DNA from: Palleronia sp. THAF1
GTDB taxonomy: Bacteria > Pseudomonadota > Alphaproteobacteria > Rhodobacterales > Rhodobacteraceae
Direction of reading: 5' to 3'
Length of the DNA stretch: 64,000 nucleotides
Assembly (NCBI RefSeq): GCF_009363795.1
Contig: NZ_CP045420.1
Location: 1,593,001 to 1,657,000, forward strand
How positions within the stretch are numbered: position 1 is the stretch's first letter; every line of letters begins with the position of its first letter. Position numbers and translations under genes: made by a program. Below the pieces are notes generated by a model. That model worked only from the letters and a program-made list of their open reading frames with translations. It was not told where the DNA came from and searched no databases. Shown here one piece after another: positions 1 through 9,233 of the stretch.

Positions 1-1616
1 GCATGGTGCTGGCCCTCTCCTCTACCGCCATCGTGCTGCAAACCCTGAACGAAAAGCAGCTGATGCAAACCGCCGGGGGGCGCTCCTCCTTCTCGGTGCT
101 GCTGACGCAGGACATCGCCGTCATCCCGATGCTGGCCCTGCTGCCCCTGCTGGCAAGCGGCGCGCACAGCCCCAGCGGATACGACGACAGCCACGGCGGC
201 AGTGAAACCGCGGCCGGCGCGGCGGACACCGCTGCCGCCAACGCCGAACGCGTATCCTCGATCATCGAAAACCTGCCCGGCTGGGGCATCACCCTGATGA
301 CCATCGGTGCCATCGCGGCGATCATCATAGCCGGCATCTACGGCACACGCCCCATGTTCCGTTACATCCATCGCGCGCGTCTACGAGAGCTTTACACCGC
401 ACTCGCGCTGCTGATCGTCATCTCAATCGCCTACGTGATGACATTGGTCGGCCTGTCCCCTGCCCTTGGCGCGTTCCTCGCAGGCGTGGTGCTGGCCAAC
501 TCCGAATTCCGGCACGAGCTTGAGTCGGACATCGAGCCGTTCAAGGGCCTGCTTCTCGGCCTCTTCTTCATCACCGTCGGCGCGGGCATCTCCTTCCCGC
601 GCTTCTTCGAGACTCCGTTCATCATCCTTGGCCTGACGCTGGGCCTGATGCTGGCAAAGGGCGCTGTTCTTTATACCCTTGCCCGCATCTTCAAGCTGCA
701 CCGCCGGGATCGCTGGCTGTTCACCCTTGGCCTCGCCCAGGCCGGCGAATTCGGCTTCGTCCTCACCTCTTTCGCGCTGCAAACGGGTGTCCTAGGCTCG
801 GAGATGAGCGAGCTTCTCCTGCTCATAGTCGCCATGTCGATGCTGCTGACGCCCCTGTTCTTCATCATCTGGGAGCAGATCACCAAGCGCATGGCCGAAA
901 GCGACGGCGCCGCCGCGCATCCCCACGACGAGATCGACGAGCAGGCCCCCATCATCATCGCCGGTATCGGCCGCTTCGGACAGGTCTCGAACCGGATGCT
1001 GCAACTGGCGGGCTACGCCACCGTCGTGCTGGACGAGGATCTGGACACCATCCAACTGCTGCGCAAGTTCGGCTTCAAGGGCTACTTCGGCGACCCGACC
1101 CGCCCCGAACTGCTGCACGCCGCGGGCCTTGATACCGCCAGCACGCTGATGGCCACGATGGACGACCCCGACGCGGTCACGTCGCTGGTCAGCTACGCCC
1201 GCAAGGCCCGCCCCGACATCTTCATCGTCGCCCGCGCCTACGACCGCAACCACGTCTACCAGCTGTATCGTGCAGGTGCCGACAAGATCGTCCGCGAAGT
1301 CTTCGACAGTTCCTTGCGTGCAGGCCGCTACGTGCTGGAAAACAGCGGCCTGTCCGAACACGAGGCGTCCGAGCTGGAACGCGCCTTTTTCAAGATCGAC
1401 CGCTCCGCCCTGCGCGAACTGGCGGAACTGTGGAAACCCGGCGTGCCCATCTCGAAGAACGACGCCTACATGCAGCGCGCGCAAGAGCTGAACGCCGACC
1501 TCGAATCGGCCCTGTCCGCCAAATACGACGAACTCCGCGACCAGCGCGTGACGGGCGGGGATGACGACGACGATGAAGAAGAGGACGAGCCGGGCGGGAC
1601 CCAGCGGACTGCCTGA
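1..1616 (+). CDS. KefB/KefC-type monovalent cation:proton antiporter, 5' end cut off
   Basis: This is the C-terminal part of a CPA2-family potassium/proton antiporter. The visible 537 residues begin inside the membrane domain (LALSSTAIVLQ, a segment typical of KefB/KefC around residue 105-110), so about 100 N-terminal residues lie outside the window. Hydrophobic membrane segments fill roughly the first 290 residues. A cytoplasmic TrkA-N/RCK domain follows with the nucleotide-binding motif GIGRFGQ near residue 320. The C-terminal tail is strongly acidic (a D/E run). The reading frame ends at TGA 1614-1616. It is convergent with carD, with a hairpin terminator between them. The protein probably exports K+ in exchange for H+ at the inner membrane. 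Substrate and any thiol gating cannot be read from the sequence. Confidence 0.9.
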   Translation, partial: MVLALSSTAIVLQTLNEKQLMQTAGGRSSFSVLLTQDIAVIPMLALLPLLASGAHSPSGYDDSHGGSETAAGAADTAAANAERVSSIIENLPGWGITLMTIGAIAAIIIAGIYGTRPMFRYIHRARLRELYTALALLIVISIAYVMTLVGLSPALGAFLAGVVLANSEFRHELESDIEPFKGLLLGLFFITVGAGISFPRFFETPFIILGLTLGLMLAKGAVLYTLARIFKLHRRDRWLFTLGLAQAGEFGFVLTSFALQTGVLGSEMSELLLLIVAMSMLLTPLFFIIWEQITKRMAESDGAAAHPHDEIDEQAPIIIAGIGRFGQVSNRMLQLAGYATVVLDEDLDTIQLLRKFGFKGYFGDPTRPELLHAAGLDTASTLMATMDDPDAVTSLVSYARKARPDIFIVARAYDRNHVYQLYRAGADKIVREVFDSSLRAGRYVLENSGLSEHEASELERAFFKIDRSALRELAELWKPGVPISKNDAYMQRAQELNADLESALSAKYDELRDQRVTGGDDDDDEEEDEPGGTQRTA

Positions 1617-1662
1617 CGTCCGACATCGCCAGGGAACCGCGCTAACCTCTACCATAGCAACG

Positions 1663-1695
1663 AAAAAAGCCGCGCCCTTTCGGACGCGGCTTTCT
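1663..1695. terminator. bidirectional rho-independent terminator
   Basis: An AAAGCCGCG arm pairs with CGCGGCTTT around a short loop. An A-run precedes the stem and T residues follow it. It sits between the convergent ends of the antiporter gene (stop at 1616) and carD (stop at 1719), so it can serve both strands. Confidence 0.8.
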
Positions 1696-1718
1696 AACCT
1701 CAAACGACCCTACATTGA

Positions 1719-2237
1719 TCAGGCGGCAGCGGCCTTGCGCTCGTCGAGCACGGCATCCAGCTGCGCTTTCGCTGCCTCTTCATCGCCACCGGACACGGCG
1801 GCGATTTCGCGGATCAGGCGTTCCGTTGCAGCTTCATACAGCTGACGCTCGGAATAGGACTGCTCGCGCTGGTCGTCGGTGCGGTGCAGGTCGCGCACCA
1901 CTTCGGCGATGGCGATCAGGTCGCCGGAATTGATTTTCTGCTCGTACTCCTGAGCACGACGGGACCACATGGCCTTCTTGACCTTGGCCTTGCCCTTCAT
2001 GGTCGTCATCGCCTTCGTAACCACGTCGGGCGATGACAGCTGGCGCATACCAACCTCTGTCGCCTTGTGCGTCGGCACGCGCAGGGTCATCTTGTCCTTC
2101 TCGAACGAGATCACGAAAAGCTCAAGTTCGAGACCCGCAATCTCTTGCTTCTCGATAGAGACGATCTGGCCCACGCCATGCGCGGGATAGACGACGAAAT
2201 CGTTCGGACGGAATTCAGGCTTCTTGGATTTGCTCAT
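1719..2237 (-). CDS. carD: CarD family transcriptional regulator
   Basis: This 172-residue protein carries a CarD/TRCF RNA-polymerase-interacting domain at its N-terminus (DFVVYPAHGVGQI around residues 13-25, then an ELELFVISF strand) and a helical C-terminal DNA-binding domain. CarD binds the RNA polymerase beta subunit and stabilises open complexes at housekeeping and rRNA promoters. The start MSKSKKPEF at 2237 was chosen because the conserved domain begins at once. The open frame extends to 2306, but the extra 23 residues do not look like CarD. Length matches the alphaproteobacterial family (about 170 residues). It lies downstream of the ferredoxin gene on the same strand, but a terminator separates them, so it is probably a separate transcript. 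Confidence 0.93.
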   Translation of the reverse strand: MSKSKKPEFRPNDFVVYPAHGVGQIVSIEKQEIAGLELELFVISFEKDKMTLRVPTHKATEVGMRQLSSPDVVTKAMTTMKGKAKVKKAMWSRRAQEYEQKINSGDLIAIAEVVRDLHRTDDQREQSYSERQLYEAATERLIREIAAVSGGDEEAAKAQLDAVLDERKAAAA

Positions 2238-2367
2238 GGCAGACGGTTTTCCTTTGGCAGTCCCCAGGTAATCAAGCCGCAAGAAAGACGCCGGGACCAA
2301 ACACATTGCCCCGTCGCCTCAAGCGGTTGCCCGCTCGAATCTTGTTGCTGTTCTGGCACCATATCAT

Positions 2368-2395
2368 AAAAATGGCCCCCGCGAAAGCGGGGTGT
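2368..2395 (-). terminator. rho-independent terminator of the ferredoxin gene
   Basis: Read on the minus strand, CCCCGC-TTTC-GCGGGG forms a tight GC stem and is followed by GCCATTTTT. It lies about 25 bases after the ferredoxin stop codon and upstream of carD. Confidence 0.8.
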
Positions 2396-2418
2396 GCCGC
2401 ACCGCGGCGCGGGGCGTA

Positions 2419-2754
2419 TCAGCCGCCCTCGCCCGCCGCTTCGGAGAACAGCTCCATCTTGCCTTCCTTGCCGTCCATCTCTTCGGCGGTGGGCAAGGGA
2501 TCCTTCTTCGTCACGATGACGGGCCAGGCTTCGGAATACTTGCGATTGAACTCCACCCACTTCTCCGCCTCCGGATCGGTGTCCGGGCGGATCGCGTCGG
2601 CGGGGCACTCAGGCTCGCACACGCCGCAGTCGATGCATTCGTCGGGGTGGATCACCAGCATGTTCTCGCCCTCGTAGAAACAATCCACGGGGCATACCTC
2701 GACGCAGTCGGTGTATTTGCAGGCGATGCAGTTGTCGTTGACGATATAGGTCAT
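2419..2754 (-). CDS. fdxA: ferredoxin FdxA (7Fe/8Fe type)
   Basis: This 111-residue soluble ferredoxin has two cluster-binding regions near the N-terminus. The first is [17 protein letters not shown] (residues 9-25), whose extra residues between the cysteines are typical of the [3Fe-4S] site. The second is [12 protein letters not shown] (about 40-51), a classical [4Fe-4S] site. The C-terminal extension contains [12 protein letters not shown], which is characteristic of the FdxA family in Alphaproteobacteria. It transfers electrons in the cytoplasm, and its partner cannot be told from context. Its own terminator lies directly downstream. Confidence 0.94.
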   Translation of the reverse strand: MTYIVNDNCIACKYTDCVEVCPVDCFYEGENMLVIHPDECIDCGVCEPECPADAIRPDTDPEAEKWVEFNRKYSEAWPVIVTKKDPLPTAEEMDGKEGKMELFSEAAGEGG

Positions 2755-2809
2755 GCGCAGAAGTCCCGGTCCGGTGTCGACGTCGGCATAAACCGGGACC
2801 AGGGCAGGT

Positions 2810-3919
2810 TCAAGCCGCGCAGGCCACCCGTCCGGCCATCGCGCGCGAAAGGTCAGAGCGGCCGATCACCGCCCGCGCACGCGGACCGTACACCTGTTCC
2901 ACGTCCACATCCAAAAGAACGGTCATCAGGCCCGGACGCTTGGCGAACAAAGCGGCCCGCGACTGCGGCGATAGGGCGCGCAGCGCCATCGGTCCCGGAT
3001 AGAAGCTTTCTGTCTGGCAACCGTCGGCGATCAGCAGTTCATGCTGCGCGCACATCAGATGCACATACTCCACACGGCGCACACCCTGCGCCACACGGGC
3101 GCCGGTTCCGGGGTGTTCGGCAAGATGCTTGGCGCGCACCAAACGATCATCGTGAAGTACCATGTGCTGCGGAGATACCAGCAAATCGGCCGTCTCGCCG
3201 TAGGCACCCTGACGCAGACGGATGGGGCGATGCCCAGAGTCCTGCCCTTCAAGATCGTGGGCGGAAGATCCGGCCCAGACAAGCGGTTGCGGGCCGTGGT
3301 CCACGGTCTGCACCAGATCGCCAGCCGTCAAGGTTTCCACGGCGCGGTAGCCCTGCGGGGTCAGGATCGGCGTTCCCGCAGCAAAACAGACCGCGTAGTC
3401 GATGACGAGGCGGTCCCCATTCATTCCCGCATAAGAGTTTGTTCCGTTCGTAAGATTTCCAAGCGCGATCTCACGCAGCGGCCCTGCCTCCAGCGCGGCC
3501 GAGTCGGCATTGGTTGAAAATTCGGGCGCAAGGAAGGTGTTGCCGTTCACATCTTGGAACACCACGGCCGTGATGTTGGCCGTCGTTCCGTCTGAATAGG
3601 TAATAACAGCATCGTAGACCACGGACGCATCGAACTCGGCCGTGTAGCCATTGGCGAGCTCGGTGCCGGTGCCCTGCTGCAAAACGAAGTTCTCGGCGTT
3701 GGCGCTTGCGTTGTTGTTCTGATCATAGGCCGTCGCGGTGCCGGTAGAGAAGCCGTTCGATCCCGGCGAAAACTCATAGACGCTGTTCAGGATCGGGTCA
3801 CCCGGCGACCCGTAAGAGGTGTTTTCCAGAATGCTCGCATTCTCGGCCGCCGTGTTGCCTTCGGTCGGGTCGATCGAGGCGAAGTTGCCAAGATAGATCA
3901 CGTTGAATGTTGTCGGCAT
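2810..3919 (-). CDS. Hint domain-containing protein
   Basis: This 369-residue protein has two parts. The first 180 residues are a Thr/Asn/Gly-rich beta-type region with no cysteine. It is followed by a Hint (hedgehog/intein) domain that starts at [13 protein letters not shown] and continues with [18 protein letters not shown] and a conserved C-terminal half ([23 protein letters not shown]). This architecture is very common in Rhodobacteraceae, often in several copies per genome. The role is not established. The Hint fold suggests autoprocessing, and the repetitive N-terminus suggests an extracellular protein. No classical signal peptide is visible. It is monocistronic, with about 185 bases between its start and the S4 gene upstream. 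Confidence 0.85.
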   Translation of the reverse strand: MPTTFNVIYLGNFASIDPTEGNTAAENASILENTSYGSPGDPILNSVYEFSPGSNGFSTGTATAYDQNNNASANAENFVLQQGTGTELANGYTAEFDASVVYDAVITYSDGTTANITAVVFQDVNGNTFLAPEFSTNADSAALEAGPLREIALGNLTNGTNSYAGMNGDRLVIDYAVCFAAGTPILTPQGYRAVETLTAGDLVQTVDHGPQPLVWAGSSAHDLEGQDSGHRPIRLRQGAYGETADLLVSPQHMVLHDDRLVRAKHLAEHPGTGARVAQGVRRVEYVHLMCAQHELLIADGCQTESFYPGPMALRALSPQSRAALFAKRPGLMTVLLDVDVEQVYGPRARAVIGRSDLSRAMAGRVACAA

Positions 3920-4104
3920 TTCCTGCTCCTTCGATCCGGTCGCACGGAATCTAAGTGCGATCTAAATCATCCTGCATCTGCGCACAACTCTACCGTGCAC
4001 CGTTAAACGTTAAGGACATCTATCAACGACGAATTGGGCACGAATGTGTCAGGGAAATGATAGATCAAGGCATCTGACGATTGTGCGTCGAATGGAAACA
4101 GTGC

Positions 4105-4476
4105 TCAGCTGTCTTCCGGCCCAATGCGATCCATCTGTCGCCGGTCCCGCTTGGTGGGCCGTCCACCCTTGTCATAGCGCGGCGCTTGCGGCTGACGCGG
4201 CGGTCGGGGTGGCGAATGGTCGGTATACAGCGCCTGCGCTTCGGGCGCCGGGCCGCGCCGCGTTCCATGCGCGACGACATCGACCACGCGCACGGCATCG
4301 CCTTGGCTGAAGGTCAGCCGATCGCCCACCCGCACGCTGGCAGAGGGCTTCGACACCCGCGTGCCGTTCACCCGTATGCCGCCATCGGTCACGGTCTTCG
4401 CGGCCAGACTGCGCGTCTTGAAGAAGCGCGCGTGGAACAGCCACTTGTCCAGCCGGATTGCGGGCGTCGGCTCCAA
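4105..4476 (-). CDS. S4 domain RNA-binding protein (Hsp15-like), TTG start
   Basis: This 123-residue protein contains an S4 RNA-binding fold from residue 8 (IRLDKWLFHARFFKTRSLAA, then GGIRVNGTRVSKPS). A basic tail follows, rich in Pro, Arg and Lys, ending in GGRPTKRDRRQMDR. It resembles Hsp15/HslR, which binds stalled 50S subunits carrying nascent chains. I placed the start at TTG 4476, two bases after the helicase stop codon, with GAAGGA as ribosome binding site in the end of the helicase gene. Upstream residues in the same frame are only the out-of-phase helicase tail. The two genes are therefore probably translationally coupled. No ATG lies near the domain start. Confidence 0.82.
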   Translation of the reverse strand: MEPTPAIRLDKWLFHARFFKTRSLAAKTVTDGGIRVNGTRVSKPSASVRVGDRLTFSQGDAVRVVDVVAHGTRRGPAPEAQALYTDHSPPRPPRQPQAPRYDKGGRPTKRDRRQMDRIGPEDS

Positions 4477-4478
4477 GC

Positions 4479-7373
4479 CTAGTCCTTCTTCAAACCCATC
4501 AAAGCCTCTGCGAACGGGTTCGAGGGGTCGATGGGCTTGTCCTTTTTCGGCGGGCGGGACTGGGCGTTCTGGGGCGCACGATTGCCCTGCTTGCCCTTGC
4601 CGCCTTCGAGCTTGCCGCGTCCTTTGCCCTTGCCACGGGGGCGCGCGCCATCGGCCTTCTGGCCCTGCGGCTTCGCACCTCTGGGCCGCTCGTTCTGCCG
4701 CCCGCGCCCGCCCCACGTGAAGGTGTAGAACACTTCCATCTCGGCAGGCTCCGCCGTCTCGGCTCCCTCGGGCGTTCCTTCGGCATCTGCATCCGTCACC
4801 GCAGCAACGCCATCATCCGCACCGGTGGTCGGCGCAGGCGTTTCTGCATCCGGCGCACCGCTCAGAGGGGTGGCACCGGCATCCGGGGTCTCGGCCACCT
4901 CGGCGCTCGGGGTCTCGGCTTCGGCGCTGGCCTCGATGGCGGCCGGTTCAACAGCCGCATCTTCGACCTTCGGCGCGTCTGTCGCTGGCGTTTCTTTCGG
5001 ACCGGCGACCTTGGGCCGCTCGCCCTTCTCGGCGTTGTAGCCCAGACCGTCCATCAGCTTGGCGAACTGCTCCAGCGTCGTGCCGGAAATCGACAGCATG
5101 TCCGGCGTCGCCTCGAACCCGGCGCGGCTGTCCTTGGCGCGCAGAAGATCGGCCAGACGCTCCAGCATATCGATGCGGATCGCACGCTCGCCCGCGGCAC
5201 GGTAGCCGCCCATCGTATACGTGCCATTGGGAACGTCAGGCACGACCGGGATCGTCACCAGACCCGGCGGCGGGCTTTCGGGATATTCGTCGAAGCCCTG
5301 CGCCAGCGACCACAGCAGCAGTCGCAACCGCGTCGGCGCGGGCTTCAGCAGTGCAGGCAGGAAGATGGTGAATTGCCCGAAGCGCACGCCATGCTTGCGC
5401 AACGCACCGCGCGACGCCTGATCCAGATCCTTCACTTCGTTCGCCACGTCAGACCGCGGGATCACGCCCATCGCCTCGACCAGCCGGAAGGCGAAGCCCT
5501 TGGCCAAGCCGGCCAAAGCCTCGTCCTTCTGCATGGCGAACAGCGGCTCGAACTGCGCGTCGATCTTGCGGTCGATGAAGTGCTGCAAGCGACGCGACAC
5601 CTTTTGCATGACCTCCGGCCCGGCCTCGTCATCGACGAAGGCGATCACGCGCGGCTTCAGCGGCTCGTCGCCTTTCTCCAAGCGACCTACGGCCTCGGAC
5701 CCCCACATCAGGCCCCCCTGCTCGGTGAAATCGAGCTCGGTGTCGGGCGCGTTGTAGAATCGGTCGGCACGCAGATGGAACTGGGGCGCAAGCGCGGCGA
5801 CGCTAGCCTGTCGCAGCGTCTTGGCCTCGTCCGGGTTCGCGGTCGAGTCCTGCCGGAACCGGAATCCCTCGATCCGCCCCACATGCTGACCTTCGACGGT
5901 CACTTCACCCTTGTCGTTCACTTCGGCCACCATGGCTTCCTTCTGCTTGAGCCGGCGCAACAGCACGGATGTGCGCCGATCCACGAATCTTTGCGTCAAC
6001 GCCCCGTGCAAGGCGTCCGACAACCTGTCTTCTACAGCGCGCGTCGCCCCACGCCAATGGTCCGGGTCATCAACCCACCCCTTGCGCTGCGCCACATAGG
6101 TCCATGTGCGGATATACGCCAATCTTTTCGACAAAGTGTCGATATCGCCGTCGGTCTTGTCGATCCGCTTGACCTGCCGGGCCAGCCAATCATCCGGCAC
6201 GCGGCGCAGGTCATGCAGAAAGCCGAAGATCCGCTCCAGCATCGCCGCGTGCTCGCCCGCGCTGATGCCCCGGAAGTCCGGGATGCGACACACGTCCCAC
6301 AGCAATTCGACCGACGGCGCAGAGCGGCAGGCATTCGCGATGTCGGGGATCGCCGCCAGCGTCTTGAGCGCTTGCAGATCGTCCGCCTCACGCGCGCGCT
6401 GCAGGCGCTCCACGGTCGGCTTCTCTTCAAGACTGCGGATCAGAGCCTCCGGCGTGCCCATCTGCAGCTTCGAGTTGCGCCACTGAACGTGCTTGATCGG
6501 CGCGAACTTGTGCCCAGTGATCGCCTCTGCCACGCCATCATCCAGCGGCGGCGCCTCGCCCGTCACTCCGAACGTCCCGTCGTTCTTGTAGCGCCCGGCC
6601 CGCCCGGCAATCTGCGCCAACTCATTGGGTTGCAGATCGCGCATCCGCCGCCCATCGAACTTGCGGGTCGAGGAAAAAGCCACATGGTCGATGTCCAGGT
6701 TCAGACCCATCCCGATGGCATCCGTCGCCACCAGGTAATCCACGTCTCCGTTCTGATACATCTCGACCTGCGCGTTGCGGGTCCGGGGCGACAGCGCGCC
6801 CATTACCACCGCCGATCCGCCCTTCTGGCGGCGCAGCAACTCTGCAATCGCGTAAACGTTATCGACAGAGAACCCGACGATGGCCGACCGAGGCCGCATC
6901 CGGCTGATCTTCTTCGAACCTGTGTACATCAGCGTCGAGAATCGCTCTCGCCGCACGAACTGCGCCTCTGGCACCAGTGCGGCAATGGTGCCGCGCATCG
7001 TCTCTGCCCCAAGGAACAACGTCTCATGCGTGCCACGCGCGCGCAGCAAGCGGTCGGTAAAGACGTGCCCCCGTTCGGGATCGGCACACAGCTGGATCTC
7101 GTCGATGGCCATGAAGTCGGGGCCGATGCCAAGCGGCATCGCCTCGACCGTGCAGACCCAGAATTGCGCGCGGTCGGGCACGATACGCTCTTCGCCCGTG
7201 ACCAATGCCACGACGGACGGGCCGCGTAGTGCCACGATACGATCATAGACTTCGCGCGCCAAAAGGCGCAGCGGCAGGCCGATCACGCCGCTGCGGTAGG
7301 CCAGCATCCGCTCGATGGCGTAGTGGGTCTTGCCTGTGTTCGTAGGGCCAAGGACCGCAGTGATCCGTCCCAT
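4479..7373 (-). CDS. Suv3-like DEAD/DEAH-box RNA helicase
   Basis: This 964-residue superfamily 2 helicase has Walker A GPTNTGKTH at residues 9-17, a DEIQ Walker B box (AIDEIQLCAD, near residue 93), and a helicase C domain with ATDAIGMGLNLDIDHV and QIAGRAGRYKNDG. The order and motifs match the Suv3/MgpS-like family, whose mitochondrial member works with RNA degradation enzymes. After about residue 740 the protein turns into an Ala/Glu-rich linker and then a Lys/Arg/Gly/Gln-rich tail (residues about 880-945) that may bind RNA. It is joined to the S4 protein gene by a two-base gap, which supports a shared role in RNA or ribosome metabolism. A long antisense open frame across it is a codon-bias artefact. 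Confidence 0.88.
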   Translation of the reverse strand: MGRITAVLGPTNTGKTHYAIERMLAYRSGVIGLPLRLLAREVYDRIVALRGPSVVALVTGEERIVPDRAQFWVCTVEAMPLGIGPDFMAIDEIQLCADPERGHVFTDRLLRARGTHETLFLGAETMRGTIAALVPEAQFVRRERFSTLMYTGSKKISRMRPRSAIVGFSVDNVYAIAELLRRQKGGSAVVMGALSPRTRNAQVEMYQNGDVDYLVATDAIGMGLNLDIDHVAFSSTRKFDGRRMRDLQPNELAQIAGRAGRYKNDGTFGVTGEAPPLDDGVAEAITGHKFAPIKHVQWRNSKLQMGTPEALIRSLEEKPTVERLQRAREADDLQALKTLAAIPDIANACRSAPSVELLWDVCRIPDFRGISAGEHAAMLERIFGFLHDLRRVPDDWLARQVKRIDKTDGDIDTLSKRLAYIRTWTYVAQRKGWVDDPDHWRGATRAVEDRLSDALHGALTQRFVDRRTSVLLRRLKQKEAMVAEVNDKGEVTVEGQHVGRIEGFRFRQDSTANPDEAKTLRQASVAALAPQFHLRADRFYNAPDTELDFTEQGGLMWGSEAVGRLEKGDEPLKPRVIAFVDDEAGPEVMQKVSRRLQHFIDRKIDAQFEPLFAMQKDEALAGLAKGFAFRLVEAMGVIPRSDVANEVKDLDQASRGALRKHGVRFGQFTIFLPALLKPAPTRLRLLLWSLAQGFDEYPESPPPGLVTIPVVPDVPNGTYTMGGYRAAGERAIRIDMLERLADLLRAKDSRAGFEATPDMLSISGTTLEQFAKLMDGLGYNAEKGERPKVAGPKETPATDAPKVEDAAVEPAAIEASAEAETPSAEVAETPDAGATPLSGAPDAETPAPTTGADDGVAAVTDADAEGTPEGAETAEPAEMEVFYTFTWGGRGRQNERPRGAKPQGQKADGARPRGKGKGRGKLEGGKGKQGNRAPQNAQSRPPKKDKPIDPSNPFAEALMGLKKD

Positions 7374-7439
7374 GGCTCATCCTTTTTCCGCTCGCCCCTA
7401 GATGCGGGGCGCGCGCCGGGATCGCAAGGGGGCGCTGTG

Positions 7440-8180
7440 CTAGAAGCCCGGCAGGATATCCAGCAAGCCGCGACGGTCGAAGCTCGATCCGCCCTTGTCG
7501 CCGAAACCGACGGTCGCCTGCACGCCGATGTAACCTTCGTCAGCCGATCCGATTCCGGGCAAGTCGCCGTCGGCCACCCCCAGCTCTGCACCGATGGAAA
7601 AGCTTTCGGTCACATCGTAATCCGCCGTCAGTCCGAAGCGCGACGCATCGGCGCCATCGTCCAGATTGGCCCGATCCAACCGCGCACCGACTTGCAACGA
7701 CGGCAGCACGCGGTAGCCGCCCTGAATACCGAAGGCGCTGCCGGACACATCGTCCGCCAAGCCCATCAGATAGCCCTCGCCAGAGATCAGGCCGGTGTCG
7801 AACGCGCCCTCGATCCCGTAATGCGTGCTGTCCAGAGACCCGAAGCCATCGTGGCCCGCGAAAACGCCCAGCGTCACGCCGTCGGGCAAGGAGTAAAGTC
7901 CATGCACCGTCGCGTTGACGCCGGTGTCATCCAGCAACCCGGCCCGGTCGAGGCCCAGATCGAACTGCGCCCCAAGGCCCGAATATCCGATCCCGATTTC
8001 CAACGCGCCTTCCAGCGACGTGCGCGACAGGACTTCTTCGTCACCGTTCACAACAACATCGTCCAGGAACCGCTCATGCCCTAGCCGCAGCTCGCCGCTC
8101 GTCACCTCGACCTGCGCGCGCGCCTGCCCGAATGCCAGAACAGCAAGGGCGGTAAAGCCCAGTATCTTCGTGAGTTTCAT
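7440..8180 (-). CDS. secreted beta-rich protein, probable outer membrane barrel, unknown function
   Basis: This 246-residue protein has a clear signal peptide (MKLTKILGFTALAVLAFGQ, likely cleavage after ARA). The mature part is made of alternating short amphipathic strands with Gly and Asp turns, for example GLGAQFDLGLDRAG and GYRVLPSLQVGARLD, as in small porin-like or autotransporter-type barrels. The last residues are LLDILPGF, and a C-terminal Phe is typical of proteins handled by the Bam complex. It looks monocistronic. No enzyme motif is seen, and the barrel assignment is inference from strand pattern only. Confidence 0.7.
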   Translation of the reverse strand: MKLTKILGFTALAVLAFGQARAQVEVTSGELRLGHERFLDDVVVNGDEEVLSRTSLEGALEIGIGYSGLGAQFDLGLDRAGLLDDTGVNATVHGLYSLPDGVTLGVFAGHDGFGSLDSTHYGIEGAFDTGLISGEGYLMGLADDVSGSAFGIQGGYRVLPSLQVGARLDRANLDDGADASRFGLTADYDVTESFSIGAELGVADGDLPGIGSADEGYIGVQATVGFGDKGGSSFDRRGLLDILPGF

Positions 8181-8316
8181 GTCTGCCTCAATCCGCCTTG
8201 GCCCGCCTCTTTGTGCAGGTCTCGGGCCGACTAGATCACGCGACGGGCCACGCGTGAATCGGGTTTAATGAATTGTGGAAGAGATGTTGTTTTCGGGGAA
8301 CAGAAGGGCCGCGCCG

Positions 8317-8874
8317 CTACAGCGTCCGCCCGTCGACCTCACGTTCCAGGCGCGGAATGGCCGCCTCTGCCTCCGGGCTGGCGGGGTAGTAGCGGCGGAC
8401 TTCGCGCCAAGCGGTCAGCGCGCCCTCAAGTTCGCCGATCTCTTCGAACATGATGGCCAGCCCCGTCATCGCCCCGAAATGGCGGGGGTTCAAAGCCAGC
8501 GCCGTTTGAATATCGGCCAGCGCGGGGCCGTACTGGTCGGCGCTGAAGTAGGCCGTGGCCCGCGCGTTGTAGGCTTCGGCGAACTCCGGCGCGTGATCGA
8601 CCAAGGCGGACAGATGGCCGATAGCCGTCGTCGTATCGCCCTCTTCCAGCGCCGAGCGCCCGCGATCCAGCAAAAGATCCATCGACGGCGACCCCGACTG
8701 GGACCACTCGTCCACGATCTTGCTGGCGATCTGCAACGCGTCCTGACCTTCGGCCACTTGCAGCGCCGCGAAAAGGTCGGCCAAGCGATCCTCTTCGGCT
8801 TGCGCGGACGCCAAGCCTGCGCAAACGATCCATGCCGTGACGGCAGATTTGAGATTCGGGATAAACCAAGCCAT
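8317..8874 (-). CDS. TPR repeat secreted protein
   Basis: This 185-residue protein has an N-terminal signal peptide (MAWFIPNLKSAVTAWIVCAG, then LASAQAEED). About four TPR-like helical hairpins follow; the best ones read EFAEAYNARATAYFSADQY, ALADIQTALALNPRHFGA and ALTAWREVRRYYPASPEA. The protein is probably periplasmic and scaffolds other proteins. The start at 8874 was chosen because it gives the signal peptide directly; upstream residues in the frame run across the divergent SCP2 gene. It is divergent from the SCP2 gene with about 70 bases between the starts. Confidence 0.82.
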   Translation of the reverse strand: MAWFIPNLKSAVTAWIVCAGLASAQAEEDRLADLFAALQVAEGQDALQIASKIVDEWSQSGSPSMDLLLDRGRSALEEGDTTTAIGHLSALVDHAPEFAEAYNARATAYFSADQYGPALADIQTALALNPRHFGAMTGLAIMFEEIGELEGALTAWREVRRYYPASPEAEAAIPRLEREVDGRTL

Positions 8875-8946
8875 ATCTTGATCGAGACTAGCGGATGGGC
8901 GGACGATTGCACCCCCTTCCAAAACACAAATGCAGGAGCACAGACG

Positions 8947-9231
8947 ATGAGCGAGATGATCGACGCGGCAGTGAAAGAACTGAACCAGAAGACCGGCGGC
9001 AGCTTCGACGGCTCGGCCAAGTTCGTGGTAGAGGATGAAGGCACCATCATGCTCGACGGCGAAGGCGCCCGCGCCGCGGACGAGGACGCCGAAGTCACCA
9101 TGACCGCCGACTCGGACACCTTCCGCGAAATCTTCGAAGGATCGCTCGATCCGACCTCCGCCTTCATGTCCGGCCGCCTGAAGATCGACGGCGACATGGG
9201 GCAGGCCATGAAGCTGGCGCAGACGCTCTAG
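8947..9231 (+). CDS. SCP2 sterol-binding domain protein
   Basis: This 94-residue protein is a single SCP2-like lipid-binding domain. It has an early helix (MIDAAVKELNQKTGG), the beta core (AKFVVEDEGTIMLDG), and the typical C-terminal SAFMSGRLKIDGDMGQAMKL. Such proteins carry acyl or sterol-like lipids in the cytoplasm. The ATG at 8947 was preferred over farther upstream starts, which overlap the divergent TPR gene. It is followed after two bases by an alpha/beta hydrolase gene, so lipid binding and lipid hydrolysis are probably coupled. Confidence 0.88.
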   Translation: MSEMIDAAVKELNQKTGGSFDGSAKFVVEDEGTIMLDGEGARAADEDAEVTMTADSDTFREIFEGSLDPTSAFMSGRLKIDGDMGQAMKLAQTL

Positions 9232-9233
9232 GG

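Noticed and set aside
4458-7229. 923-codon plus-strand open frame opposite the helicase
   Set aside because: It is an antisense shadow of the helicase caused by GC-rich codon use. Its product is Arg/His/Leu-rich with no domain, while the minus-strand frame has all helicase motifs.
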